A stretch of DNA of 8,558 nt from Streptomyces sp. NRRL WC-3549 (GTDB lineage Bacteria > Actinomycetota > Actinomycetes > Streptomycetales > Streptomycetaceae): positions 83,178-91,735 of the forward strand of contig NZ_KL585387.1 in the NCBI RefSeq assembly GCF_000721935.1. Direction: 5' to 3'. Each line of letters starts with the position of its first letter. The stretch's first letter is position 1. This document shows positions 1 to 6,297 of this stretch, one piece after another. Below the pieces are notes generated by a model. It did not search any database. It was given only the letters and a program-made list of their open reading frames with translations, and was not told the origin of the DNA. The position numbers and the translations under genes are program-made.

Positions 1-23
1 GGCCGGCCCCCGCCGTAAGGGCC

Positions 24-803
24 TTACGCCAGGCCTCCGTCGCTCATCAGGAGCTGCCCGTTGACCCACCCGCCCTGGGGTGAGCACAGGAAGTCCACCA
101 GGTGGGCGGTGTCCTGGGGGGTGCCGAGGCGGCCGAGCGGGGTGGCGGCGGCCAGGTCCGTCCTGGTGTCCGGTGTCATCCAGCCCGTGTCCACCGGGCC
201 CGGGTTGATGGCGTTCGCCGTCACGCCGAGGTGGGCGAGTTCGCGGGCGGCGGCCAGGGCGATGCGGTCCAGGGCTCCCTTGCTCGCCCCGTAGGGCAGG
301 TTGCCGACCGTGTGGTCGCTGGTCAGCGCGATGATCCGGCCGGTCCCGGGGGCGGAGCGGAAGCGCGTCGCGTACGCGCGGATCAGCAGCCAGGAGGCGC
401 GGGCGTTGACGGCGAAGTGCCGGTCGAAGCTATCCACCGAGGTGTCCAGCAGTCCGGAGTCGACCGATTCGGCGTGGCACATCACCAGCGCGGTCACCGG
501 CCCGAGCCGGCTCTCCGCCTCGTCCAGGACGCGGTCGGGGGTGTCCGGGTCGGTGAGGTCCGCCTCGATGGCGACGGCGGCGGCGCCGTGCCCGGTGAGC
601 GTGGCGGTGATCGCGTCGGTGGCGCCCTCCTCGACCCCCCACTCCATGCGGTCGTCGTACGGCGTCCAGTAGGTGAAGGCGATGTTCCAGCCGGAGGAGG
701 CCAGTTGCCGGGCGATCCCGGCGCCGATGCCGATGGTGCGGCCGACGCCGGTGACCAGGGCGAGCGGGCGTTCGGAGTTCTCGTGTGCGGGGAGCGTCGT
801 CAT
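24..803 (-). CDS. SDR family oxidoreductase (NAD(P)-dependent short-chain dehydrogenase/reductase)
   Basis: The 259-residue product has the usual length and layout of a classical cytosolic short-chain dehydrogenase. The N-terminal Rossmann dinucleotide motif is seen at about residues 18-29 (TGVGRTIGIGAG). An Asn in VNA lies near residue 133. The catalytic triad appears as Ser162, Tyr171 and Lys175 in the YGASK motif. NPGPVDTGW follows at 200-208, and the C-terminal WVNGQ...SDGG is typical of the family. The Ser-to-Tyr distance is shorter than the usual 12-13 residues, which I believe holds for a Streptomyces subgroup. I start it at the ATG at 803, which sits just before the Rossmann strand. 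An in-frame upstream extension to 884 would run through the terminator hairpin and is unlikely. The ribosome site is weak. Substrate and cofactor preference cannot be read. The hairpin at 860-900 probably isolates it from the repressor gene upstream. Confidence 0.93.
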   Translation of the reverse strand: MTTLPAHENSERPLALVTGVGRTIGIGAGIARQLASSGWNIAFTYWTPYDDRMEWGVEEGATDAITATLTGHGAAAVAIEADLTDPDTPDRVLDEAESRLGPVTALVMCHAESVDSGLLDTSVDSFDRHFAVNARASWLLIRAYATRFRSAPGTGRIIALTSDHTVGNLPYGASKGALDRIALAAARELAHLGVTANAINPGPVDTGWMTPDTRTDLAAATPLGRLGTPQDTAHLVDFLCSPQGGWVNGQLLMSDGGLA

Positions 804-859
804 GGGCGGAATGATCCGTGGCGTGCACGGGCGGGACAAGCGCTTTGCCCGTCGCGGGG

Positions 860-900
860 CCGCAGGGCACACCGGGTGCGGCACCCGGTGTGCCCTGCGG
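860..900. terminator. Perfect 19-bp hairpin, probable terminator between repressor and SDR genes
   Basis: Arms 860-878 and 882-900 are exact reverse complements around a three-base loop, with no mismatch and very high GC. It lies 87 bp downstream of the stop of the minus-strand CsoR-family gene and 57 bp upstream of the SDR start, where a factor-independent terminator would be expected. There is no U tract, which is common for actinomycete terminators. It could also act as a roadblock in the other direction. Confidence 0.75.
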
Positions 901-984
901 GCGTCCGGTCCGGGCCCGCGTCCGGTCCGGGCCCGCGTCCGGTCCGGGCCCGCGCCCGGTCCGGATCCGCGCCCGGTCCGGGCG
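901..984. repeat. 17-bp GC-rich tandem repeat, five copies
   Basis: Units start at 901, 918, 935, 952 and 969. The first three are identical (gcgtccggtccgggccc), the fourth differs at three positions, and the fifth ends after 16 bp. The unit length is not a multiple of three. The array lies wholly between the CsoR-family stop (987) and the hairpin at 860-900, so it is a non-coding minisatellite-like array. Each unit contains ggtccgggcc-type symmetry, so it may fold. Copy number is likely to vary between strains. Confidence 0.9.
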
Positions 985-986
985 TC

Positions 987-1304
<318 letters not shown>

Positions 1305-1403
1305 TACCCGGAGCACGGCCCGGCCGGGAGTACCGCCCGGACGTGGTGGTGTACCCAGCACCGTCTCCGAGTCCGGCGGGTACGCCCCGTGGGCCGTTCG
1401 GCA

Positions 1404-1417
1404 ACGCTCCGTAGCGT
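1404..1417. promoter_or_regulatory. Inverted repeat ACGCT-N4-AGCGT ahead of an orphan start site
   Basis: Five-bp arms at 1404-1408 and 1413-1417 flank ccgt. The right arm forms a TAGCGT hexamer (1412-1417), a good actinomycete -10 sequence, although no convincing -35 lies 17-18 bp upstream. The repeat is 47 bp ahead of an ATG at 1465 that has a fair ribosome site (GAAGGGTGA at 1451-1459). This is the size and place of a TetR-like operator over a promoter. The gene it served seems to be gone. The operator role is inferred from shape alone. Confidence 0.35.
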
Positions 1418-1475
1418 CGGTCCCAGTGGCGCACCGGGCGCCGGACGAGCGAAGGGTGACGACCATGTTCGACCG

Positions 1476-1799
1476 CAAGCGGCGGCCACCGCCCACCGGC
1501 GCGCGGAGTTCGGCCGGCAGCGCCTCGCCGGGGCGACTCCCCGCCAGGTCCTGGGCGCGGTCGGTGTCGAAGCGTCGGCCCTGACCCTGACCGGCCTGCT
1601 CCTGGGCACAGCGGCGGGAGCCGCGGGGGCCATCCCCTTCATCATGGTCCGCACCGGTCAGGTGCTGCCCGGGGAGGGGCCGGGCAGCTGGCCGGCCGTC
1701 GTGACGGTGGCCGTGGCCGTCACTCTCGGCACGACCCTGGGAACCACCCGCACGACCCCGCGCACCCAGGCCGTGGACGCGGTGGCCGTGGCCACGTGA
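1476..1799 (+). pseudogene. C-terminal remnant of an FtsX-like ABC transporter permease
   Basis: About 105 residues in one frame resemble the end of an FtsX/MacB-type permease. The segment HRRAEFGRQRLAGATPRQVL looks like the conserved cytoplasmic stretch before the third transmembrane helix. It is followed by a hydrophobic segment (LTLTGLLLGTAAGAAGAI), a short loop, a second hydrophobic segment (VVTVAVAVTLGTTLG) and a short polar tail ending at the TGA at 1797-1799. Full permeases of this type have 350-850 residues; no earlier part of the protein is present. The nearest ATG with a ribosome site (1465) is in another frame and stops at 1582-1584. The simplest reading is a deletion that joined foreign upstream DNA to the permease end. 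The exact left edge is uncertain. No ATPase partner gene is in the window. Confidence 0.6.
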
Positions 1800-1841
1800 G
1801 GCCGGGGCGACGCATCGCCGGGCGGGCACTGCCGGCACTCG

Positions 1842-1892
1842 GCCTCAGGAGGACTACGGCCTGGGGAGGCGTACAGCCTGACGAGGCGGATT
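1842..1892. repeat. Degenerate 17-bp direct repeat, three copies
   Basis: Units at 1842-1858, 1859-1875 and 1876-1892 all begin with gcct and share a gagg/gaggc core with tac or tac-like ends, but they differ at many positions. They fill the gap between the permease remnant and the convergent acetyltransferase gene. The copies are weak and may be chance in GC-rich DNA. Confidence 0.3.
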
Positions 1893-1906
1893 GCGCACCC
1901 GGTCGT

Positions 1907-2380
1907 TCAGTCCGTCGAGGCGGCGAGGTGGTAGGTGATCATGTGGCCCCGCATGCCGAGCTGAGTGAATCCGGCCTTCTCCAGGACTCGCCCCGAGGCG
2001 ACGTTGTCGGGATGGACCTTGGCGCCCAACGCATCAAGGCCAGCAGCGGCGAAGGCGAAGACGACGAGCTGCTGGACCGCCCGCGTCGCGTAGCCCCGGC
2101 CCCAGCAGTCTTCACGCAGGACATAGCCCACTCGTCCTTGACCGCCTGGGCGCGTGCCGAGCTTGACGACGCCGACCAGATCCCCGGCGACCTCCACGCC
2201 GAAGACGTACTGCGCGACGGAGACGGCCTCGGTCCGGTGCCGCACCGGCGCCACGTACTCCTCGGCCTCACGGGCGGTCATGGCGCGGCGCTCCAGGAAC
2301 GCCACCGAAGCTCCGCTGTAGACGCGCAGGACGGCAGGGGCGTCGGCCGGTGTGAGAAGCCGGAGCGCGAGCGTGATCAC
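1907..2380 (-). CDS. GNAT family N-acetyltransferase (RimJ/RimL type)
   Basis: The product has 157 residues, normal for a single-domain GNAT enzyme that transfers acetyl from acetyl-CoA to an amine. Motif A, which binds the pyrophosphate of CoA, is seen as R89-EDCWGRGYAT, fitting the R/Q-x-x-G-x-G/A pattern. It is followed by a helix and by the motif-B segment HPDNVASGRVLEKAGF at 123-138, characteristic of the RimJ/RimL branch that acetylates protein N-termini or small amines. It starts at GTG (2378-2380), and the start shares the bases GTGA with the stop of the kinase gene, so translation is coupled. It is the last gene of the four-gene operon. Substrate is unknown; a product of the same operon is possible but unproven. 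Confidence 0.92.
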   Translation of the reverse strand: MITLALRLLTPADAPAVLRVYSGASVAFLERRAMTAREAEEYVAPVRHRTEAVSVAQYVFGVEVAGDLVGVVKLGTRPGGQGRVGYVLREDCWGRGYATRAVQQLVVFAFAAAGLDALGAKVHPDNVASGRVLEKAGFTQLGMRGHMITYHLAASTD

Positions 2381-3276
2381 AAGGCACCGAGGAGCGCGGC
2401 CAGTTCCCCGGCGGAGGGCCGATCCTGAGGGGAAGGGGCCAGACAGGCGGTGACGGCTTCCTCGAACTGGGGGAAACGCCAGGGCCGTGCATCGCTCAGA
2501 GGAGTCGTCCCGGCCTTCGCGATGACCTTGAGCATCTCCTCACGTGGGGCGCCGTCCCCATAGACGAAGGGACGGTGCCCCGTCCAGCACCAGAAGAGCG
2601 AGGCCCCCAGCCCCCAGATGTCGGTCGGCCACTCGGCCTGGACATGTGTATCCGGTGTGGTGCGCAGGAGACGGTCCGCGGTCTCGGGGGCGGTGGTGTG
2701 GGTGAGTGCTCCCCGGTACGGCAGGCGGTCTACGGGCGTGGGGCCGCATGCGAGGGCGTAGTCGATCAGATGGGCGGTGCCCGCGTCTACGAGGGTGTTG
2801 GTGGGCTGGACATCGGCGTGTGTCCACCCTGCGGCGTGCACGAGGGCCAGGCGTTCGGCCCAGGTGCGGGCGATACCGAGGAGCCAGGGACGCGCGGCAG
2901 GTCTGTCTCCTTCAGGACCGCGCGTGGTCGAGAGGGCGCGCCAGAGTTGTTGCCCACCGATCCAGCGCACGGCGAGCCAATGTCCGCCTTCCCAGGCGTC
3001 GGCCGCCACCCGGTACGCGGGATCCAGTGCGCCGACGCCGATGAGGGCGGTCAAGACCGCGTCCTCCTGGCCCACTTCGCTCACCGTGCGACGGGCGGTG
3101 CCGCCGTCGGGCGCATCGGCCTTGAGAGCCAGGCGCACATGGCCGCCCGTCAGACGCCAGACCTGGGAGCCGCGCCGACGGCTGACGGGCTCCGCGACGA
3201 GAGGGCGGCCGAAGCGGCCTTCGAGGACGCTGACGGCTTCGGCCGGAGGCGGGATCACAGCAGGCCCCGTGCCCAT
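2377..3276 (-). CDS. Hanks-type serine/threonine protein kinase-like protein
   Basis: The 299 residues form one kinase domain with no transmembrane segment or sensor domain. A degenerate glycine-rich region (RRRGSQVW, 33-40) precedes the likely ATP lysine K52 in LALK. The catalytic loop reads HADVQPTN (153-160), with D155 as catalytic base and N160 as metal ligand; HAD replaces the usual HRD. The DFG motif is replaced by IDYA with D172 kept. TAPET (195-199), TDIWGLG (218-224) and DRPSAGE (285-291) match the APE, DxWxxG and late-lobe Arg motifs. All key catalytic residues are present, so activity is plausible. The missing Arg in HRD suggests no activation-loop phosphorylation control (inference). 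The ATG at 3276 overlaps the upstream gene by 22 bp. As a soluble kinase inside a tight operon, it probably acts on a co-encoded or metabolic target. Confidence 0.85.
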   Translation of the reverse strand: MGTGPAVIPPPAEAVSVLEGRFGRPLVAEPVSRRRGSQVWRLTGGHVRLALKADAPDGGTARRTVSEVGQEDAVLTALIGVGALDPAYRVAADAWEGGHWLAVRWIGGQQLWRALSTTRGPEGDRPAARPWLLGIARTWAERLALVHAAGWTHADVQPTNTLVDAGTAHLIDYALACGPTPVDRLPYRGALTHTTAPETADRLLRTTPDTHVQAEWPTDIWGLGASLFWCWTGHRPFVYGDGAPREEMLKVIAKAGTTPLSDARPWRFPQFEEAVTACLAPSPQDRPSAGELAALLGAL

Positions 3277-3890
3277 GTCCGGAGGTCCTTCCAGTCGCGT
3301 GGCAGGTGGGCGAACACGTCCCGGCCGTCGTCTTCGCCCACGGCGAGTGCTGCGGCGAGGTCGGGTGTCGCTCGGAGGAGGCGCGGATCACGCCGCCGGA
3401 CGGCGGCCCGCACAGGGAGGAACGAGACCGGGGCGGCCGGGATGCGCCGACCGGCTGTAGAGGTCTCCTCCTCACCCGCACAGAACTTTCCGAACATGAG
3501 CCCAAGAGGCCCGTAGAGGTGCTTGAGCACCCAGTGCGGCCAAGTCACGAGCGTGCGATGCGTGGTGCCGGGGACGTCGCCCATGACGACGATGTTCTCG
3601 CACCGAAGAAGGCCGTGAGACCGGTGGATCAGAGGGCGCAGCCATTCGGCCGCCTGGACTCCGGCTTGGAACAACTCGGCCTCCACGGCGTCTGCTTCGC
3701 CCTCGACGCGGTAGACGGTCCAGGTGGTCATGTCGCGTTCGAGTGAGGGGGCGAGGTAGGGGCAATGGGCTGTCATCCGCTCCGTGTAGGAGACGACGTC
3801 CACGGTCGTCGGCCGTGTGCTGCGCGGCTCGATGAGACGGAGCGCCCCAGCGGTGTTCCAGGACGCTCCGTCGGCGTGGGCGACGGTCAC
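3255..3890 (-). CDS. Conserved protein of unknown function (possibly DUF6875-like)
   Basis: The product has 211 residues and no signal peptide or membrane helix. I do not recognise a function; a DUF6875 label is only a tentative recollection. Visible features are a CPYLAPSL segment (43-50), a long conserved-looking middle (VVMGDVPGTTHRTLVTWPHW, 101-120) followed by LKHLYGPLGLMFGKF, and a C-terminal part rich in Arg and Asp ending with HLPRDWKDLRTWARGLL. Three Cys occur (43, 97, 137). It starts at GTG (3888-3890) within a GTGA overlap with the stop of the gene before it, so both are translationally coupled. The kinase gene starts inside its last codons. This intimate packing suggests its product works stoichiometrically with those of its neighbours. 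Confidence 0.8.
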   Translation of the reverse strand: MTVAHADGASWNTAGALRLIEPRSTRPTTVDVVSYTERMTAHCPYLAPSLERDMTTWTVYRVEGEADAVEAELFQAGVQAAEWLRPLIHRSHGLLRCENIVVMGDVPGTTHRTLVTWPHWVLKHLYGPLGLMFGKFCAGEEETSTAGRRIPAAPVSFLPVRAAVRRRDPRLLRATPDLAAALAVGEDDGRDVFAHLPRDWKDLRTWARGLL

Positions 3891-4291
3891 GGGGCCGTGG
3901 TCTCCGGGGAGACATCGTCACCGTCGTTGGTGGTGGGACCGCAGTTCCACTCCGCCACGACGGTGCCGGTGTCCCGGTAACGGGCGAAGGCGGCGTGGTC
4001 CAGGACGCCGCTCGCGTCGGTGAACCAGATCTCCGGCAGAGGCCCGTACGTCTCCTCGTACGCGGCGACCCAGGTGATCGGCCCGGCGCCGCCCCCTTCG
4101 CGGTGCCCCAGGACGGACCCGGCGTGCTGCTTGCTGAATTCCCCGTACTCCGGGGTGGCCAGCATCCGGTGCCATACGGCGTCCACGGCCTGCGAGAACA
4201 TCTCGGGGGCCGTGTCGCCGCTGCCGAAGCGCTGTCCGGCGATGGTGAGGAAGCGGCCGAGTTCCCGGCGCTCGATGGTGAGGGTGTCCAT
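3887..4291 (-). CDS. Small conserved protein of unknown function, first gene of the kinase/acetyltransferase operon
   Basis: The product has 134 residues when started at the ATG at 4291. That start has an AGAGGA ribosome site about ten bases upstream; an in-frame GTG at 4378 lacks one and adds 29 Pro/Ala-rich residues of poor quality. The N-terminal half (to about residue 65) looks helical. The middle holds GPITWVAAYEETYGPLPEIW and a short FTDASGVLDHAAFARYRDTG segment. After the AEWNC motif at 113-117 comes a disordered-looking acidic, Thr-rich tail of 17 residues containing the sequence GPTTNDGDD. Only one Cys is present. No function is recognised. As the first gene of an operon with a kinase and an acetyltransferase, it could be their substrate or a carrier; that is speculation. 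Confidence 0.78.
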   Translation of the reverse strand: MDTLTIERRELGRFLTIAGQRFGSGDTAPEMFSQAVDAVWHRMLATPEYGEFSKQHAGSVLGHREGGGAGPITWVAAYEETYGPLPEIWFTDASGVLDHAAFARYRDTGTVVAEWNCGPTTNDGDDVSPETTAP

Positions 4292-4518
4292 GGTGGTGAT
4301 CCTCTCGGCGGGTTCGAGTGGTACCGGGTGTGATGCCCCCGGCCCGGCCTCGGCGAGGTGGGCGCGAGCAGGCGTCACTCCCAGGGTGTTTCAGCGGCCG
4401 CTCGTACCTTGGTGGAGCCGATGGAGTGGTACGCCGTAGGGCGGTTGGCGACATGAAGGCCGCGTGCCTTCCGGTTCGGAGCGCTGCGCAACACGCTAGG
4501 AAGGCTGCGGACGCGCTC
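4292..4518. other. Intergenic region with weak hairpin and repeated GAGTGGTAC
   Basis: These 227 bp separate the last gene of the XRE2 run from the four-gene operon and should hold the operon's promoter, but I see no convincing -35/-10 pair. The nine-mer gagtggtac occurs twice in the same orientation, at 4316-4324 and 4424-4432, and may be a regulator site. A small hairpin (GAAGGC-cgcgt-GCCTTC, 4455-4471) lies 48 bp beyond the XRE2 stop and could be its terminator. Confidence 0.4.
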
Positions 4519-5397
4519 TCAACGGAGTTGCGGATGATTGCGCAGATCCACCCCGAGGAAACCGGCGGCGGCGCGTATGAGCCCACGCGCGGTATCACCG
4601 TGAACGGCCGTCGCGGCCAGAGCGCGGAAGGCACGGACATAGTCTGCGGTTTCCCGGGGCTGGCGGACGCTGATGCCCGCTGTGAGTGTCTCCACCACCG
4701 TGTGTCGGTCGTCGTAGAGGTAGAACGCCTCCAACGGCCACACGGTGCGTTCGGCGCCGAGGGGAATGATGCCGAGCGAGACGGACGGCAGTGGCATGAC
4801 GGTGAGCAGGTGGGCGAGCTGGTCGGCCATCGTCTCGGTGGTACCGATCCGTGTGCGTAACACCCACTCCTCGACCAGGACGACGAAGCGGTGGCCGCCT
4901 TCGTACAGGAGGCGTGAGCGGGCCAGGCGGGCGGCGACGGCCTCGGTGACGTCGTCGGGGGTGCCCTGGAAAGCGGTGATGGAACGCATGAGGGCTTCCG
5001 CGTATCCGGCCGTCTGGAAGAAGCCCGGGACGACGTTGGACGTGTAGGCGCGACACACACGTGCGGCCGTGTTGCGCGCGAGGACATCCTCCTGGGTCCG
5101 GCGCATGCCGGTTCGGTGCTGGCGACGCCACTCCAGGTACATCGACTCCACCGCCTGGGCGGTGGCGATGAGGTCCTCCTGCTGGTCCTCGGCACCGCAC
5201 GCCGTACACCAGGACCGCAGATCGCCGTCGGAGGGAGCCGTCTTCGCACTGAGGATTCGGCTGGTCTTGGCCGGGTGCCAGCCGCAACGACCGGACAACT
5301 CGCGCCCGTTGAGACCGGCATCGCGCATCAGGTGGGCCAGACGCACGGCGAGCGCTTCGCGGGCAGCCTGGGCGCTGGAGGAGGGGGAAGCGGGCAT
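4519..5397 (-). CDS. XRE-family transcriptional regulator with DUF5753 domain (XRE2)
   Basis: The 292-residue product begins with a helix-turn-helix of the Cro/XRE type at about residues 15-60 (LAHLMRDAGLNGRELSGRCG then HPAKTSRILSAKTAPSDGDL). The remaining 190 residues match the actinobacterial DUF5753 domain, with the hallmark VVPGFFQTAGYAEA near 120-133, R-x-x-R-L-L-Y and the late VSLGIIPLGAERTVWPLEAF. Known relatives include WhiJ-like developmental regulators of Streptomyces. It is cytoplasmic and presumably binds DNA as a dimer. Its ATG is 18 bp after the stop of the DUF6879-like gene, and no strong ribosome site is visible, so it may depend on upstream translation. C64 and C67 in WCTAC just after the helix-turn-helix are uncommon and might bind a metal, though no other paired Cys is evident. 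Confidence 0.92.
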   Translation of the reverse strand: MPASPSSSAQAAREALAVRLAHLMRDAGLNGRELSGRCGWHPAKTSRILSAKTAPSDGDLRSWCTACGAEDQQEDLIATAQAVESMYLEWRRQHRTGMRRTQEDVLARNTAARVCRAYTSNVVPGFFQTAGYAEALMRSITAFQGTPDDVTEAVAARLARSRLLYEGGHRFVVLVEEWVLRTRIGTTETMADQLAHLLTVMPLPSVSLGIIPLGAERTVWPLEAFYLYDDRHTVVETLTAGISVRQPRETADYVRAFRALAATAVHGDTARGLIRAAAGFLGVDLRNHPQLR

Positions 5398-5415
5398 GAG
5401 CTGTTCGTACGGCTT

Positions 5416-5952
5416 TCAGACGGTGTACTTCTCGTGCGGCACGGCTCGCTGCCAGACAGCTTCGAACGCGGCTGCGCAGAGAGCTACGGCCTCGGGCGCC
5501 CCGGTGCGCTCCTTGGCAGCCCAGTCGCCGTCACCGGTGAAGTGGTTGAACTGCACCAGACGGCCGTCCAGGAGCCAGAAGTCGGCGCCGGGCAGGGCGA
5601 GGCCGGCGGCCTGGCGACGGGGCAGCCAGCGCACGTCTTCCCCGCCTCGAAGGTTGAGGACGGTGATGGCGTGCTCGTAACGGATGTAATCGGTGACCGG
5701 CTCCGACACGATCCGTGCCCGGCGCATCTCCACACCCCGGCTGACCGCGTCCTGGACCAAGGGGAGCCACTGGGGCCAGAAGGAACGGGTCGGGTCGGTG
5801 TTCGCGCGACCGGTGCGGATGAAGTCCGCGAAGTCGTCGGCCTCGTCCCCTACGGCGTACTGGTCGCGCATCTCCAGATGCACAGCACTGCTTCGGGTGG
5901 CGGCGAGTAGCTCAGCGAAGGGGGTCGTCTCGGTGAACCCGCTCAGCGACAT
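5416..5952 (-). CDS. DUF6879-like family protein associated with XRE regulators
   Basis: The 178-residue soluble product carries features I associate with DUF6879: FAELLAATRSSAVHLEMRDQ near the N-terminus, RARIVSEPVTDYIRYEHAIT in the middle, then VRWLPRR, FWLLDGRLVQFNHFTGDG and a C-terminal helix containing CAAAFEAVWQRAVPHEKY. Its biochemical role is unknown. In Streptomyces such genes are commonly found next to XRE/DUF5753 regulators, as here. The ATG at 5952 has a strong GGGAGG site eight bases or so upstream, which confirms a 41-bp overlap with the preceding small gene. The nature of the VSEPVTDYIRYEH and FNHFTGDG patches, both conserved and polar, suggests an interaction or nucleic-acid surface, but that is a guess. 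Confidence 0.85.
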   Translation of the reverse strand: MSLSGFTETTPFAELLAATRSSAVHLEMRDQYAVGDEADDFADFIRTGRANTDPTRSFWPQWLPLVQDAVSRGVEMRRARIVSEPVTDYIRYEHAITVLNLRGGEDVRWLPRRQAAGLALPGADFWLLDGRLVQFNHFTGDGDWAAKERTGAPEAVALCAAAFEAVWQRAVPHEKYTV

Positions 5953-6187
5953 CGCACGCCTCCCTCAGAATCGGCACCATACGGGCGGGGATACGAATGA
6001 CCCGCTCATGGTCGGGGATGCCGGTCGCATGCCCGGGCACCCACTGGGTACCGCCGATCACTCGGCGCAGGAGGGCTTCGGCCTCCTCACCCTGGACAAC
6101 TAGATCGGCACTTTCCTCTTCCACCCACACGGTCGGTGAACCTTCACCACCGGTGTTCGGGTCGATTCCGACGAACCGTAATGCCAT
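5912..6187 (-). CDS. Small conserved actinobacterial protein, 91 aa, unknown function
   Basis: The product opens with MALRFVGIDPNTGGEGSPTV and continues through VWVEEESADLVVQG to a helical end with VIRIPARMVPILREACDVAE. I recall similar small proteins beside DUF6879/XRE gene pairs in Streptomyces, but know no function. The start is fixed by the ribosome site: GGAGG lies six bases before the ATG at 6187, and the in-frame GTG four codons upstream is part of that same site. The gene overlaps the DUF6879-like gene by 41 bp. It appears to be first of a three-gene unit (this gene, DUF6879-like, XRE2) with a promoter at 6233-6261. The acidic character (many Glu and Asp in the middle) fits a protein-binding role. 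Confidence 0.82.
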   Translation of the reverse strand: MALRFVGIDPNTGGEGSPTVWVEEESADLVVQGEEAEALLRRVIGGTQWVPGHATGIPDHERVIRIPARMVPILREACDVAERVHRDDPLR

Positions 6188-6227
6188 GGCTGCCTCCACT
6201 GCCGAGTCGGTTGCGCACCGTCACATG

Positions 6228-6280
6228 CCATGACCGTGGCGTGTTTGGTGGCAACCGTCAATCCCCCGAGACGGTCATGG
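6228..6280. repeat. Perfect 10-bp inverted repeat flanking the promoter
   Basis: ccatgaccgt at 6228-6237 and acggtcatgg at 6271-6280 are exact reverse complements separated by 33 bp. Their centres are 43 bp apart, close to four helical turns. One arm overlaps the proposed -10 and the other lies just upstream of the -35, an arrangement suited to a regulator binding both sites on one face of the DNA. It may instead form a long-loop hairpin after the DUF397 gene. Confidence 0.6.
6233..6261 (-). promoter_or_regulatory. Probable promoter of the 91-aa/DUF6879/XRE2 unit
   Basis: On the minus strand TTGACG (complement of 6256-6261) is followed after exactly 17 bp by CACGGT (complement of 6233-6238). 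The -35 is near-consensus and the -10 keeps the A and final T of TAnnnT. A transcript would start near 6226 and give a leader of about 40 bases before the ATG at 6187. The call rests on spacing and hexamers only. Confidence 0.45.
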
Positions 6281-6297
6281 ACGCTCCCCTTCCGAGG

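Noticed and set aside
14..28. Palindrome cgtaagg-g-ccttacg over the SDR stop codon
   Set aside because: A single-base loop cannot close a hairpin and the arms are short; I do not call it a terminator or an operator.
804..884. N-terminal extension of the SDR
   Set aside because: It would place coding sequence inside the terminator hairpin, and the Rossmann fold starts close to the ATG at 803.
1465..1584. 39-codon frame with a fair ribosome site
   Set aside because: Its composition (Arg, Pro, Ser rich) is not protein-like and it overlaps the better permease frame; I treat the start as an orphan left by a deletion.
2575..3516. 313-codon plus-strand frame
   Set aside because: Antisense shadow of the kinase gene, whose catalytic motifs are clear on the other strand.
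4292..4378. N-terminal extension of the 134-aa protein from GTG at 4378
   Set aside because: No ribosome site and poor sequence; the ATG at 4291 has an AGAGGA site.
3918..5321. 467-codon minus-strand frame
   Set aside because: Shadow of the XRE2 and 134-aa genes, Arg/Ser/Pro-rich, and spanning the intergenic region.
5116..5910. 264-codon plus-strand frame
   Set aside because: Antisense to the DUF6879-like and XRE2 genes, both of which have recognisable family motifs and ribosome sites.
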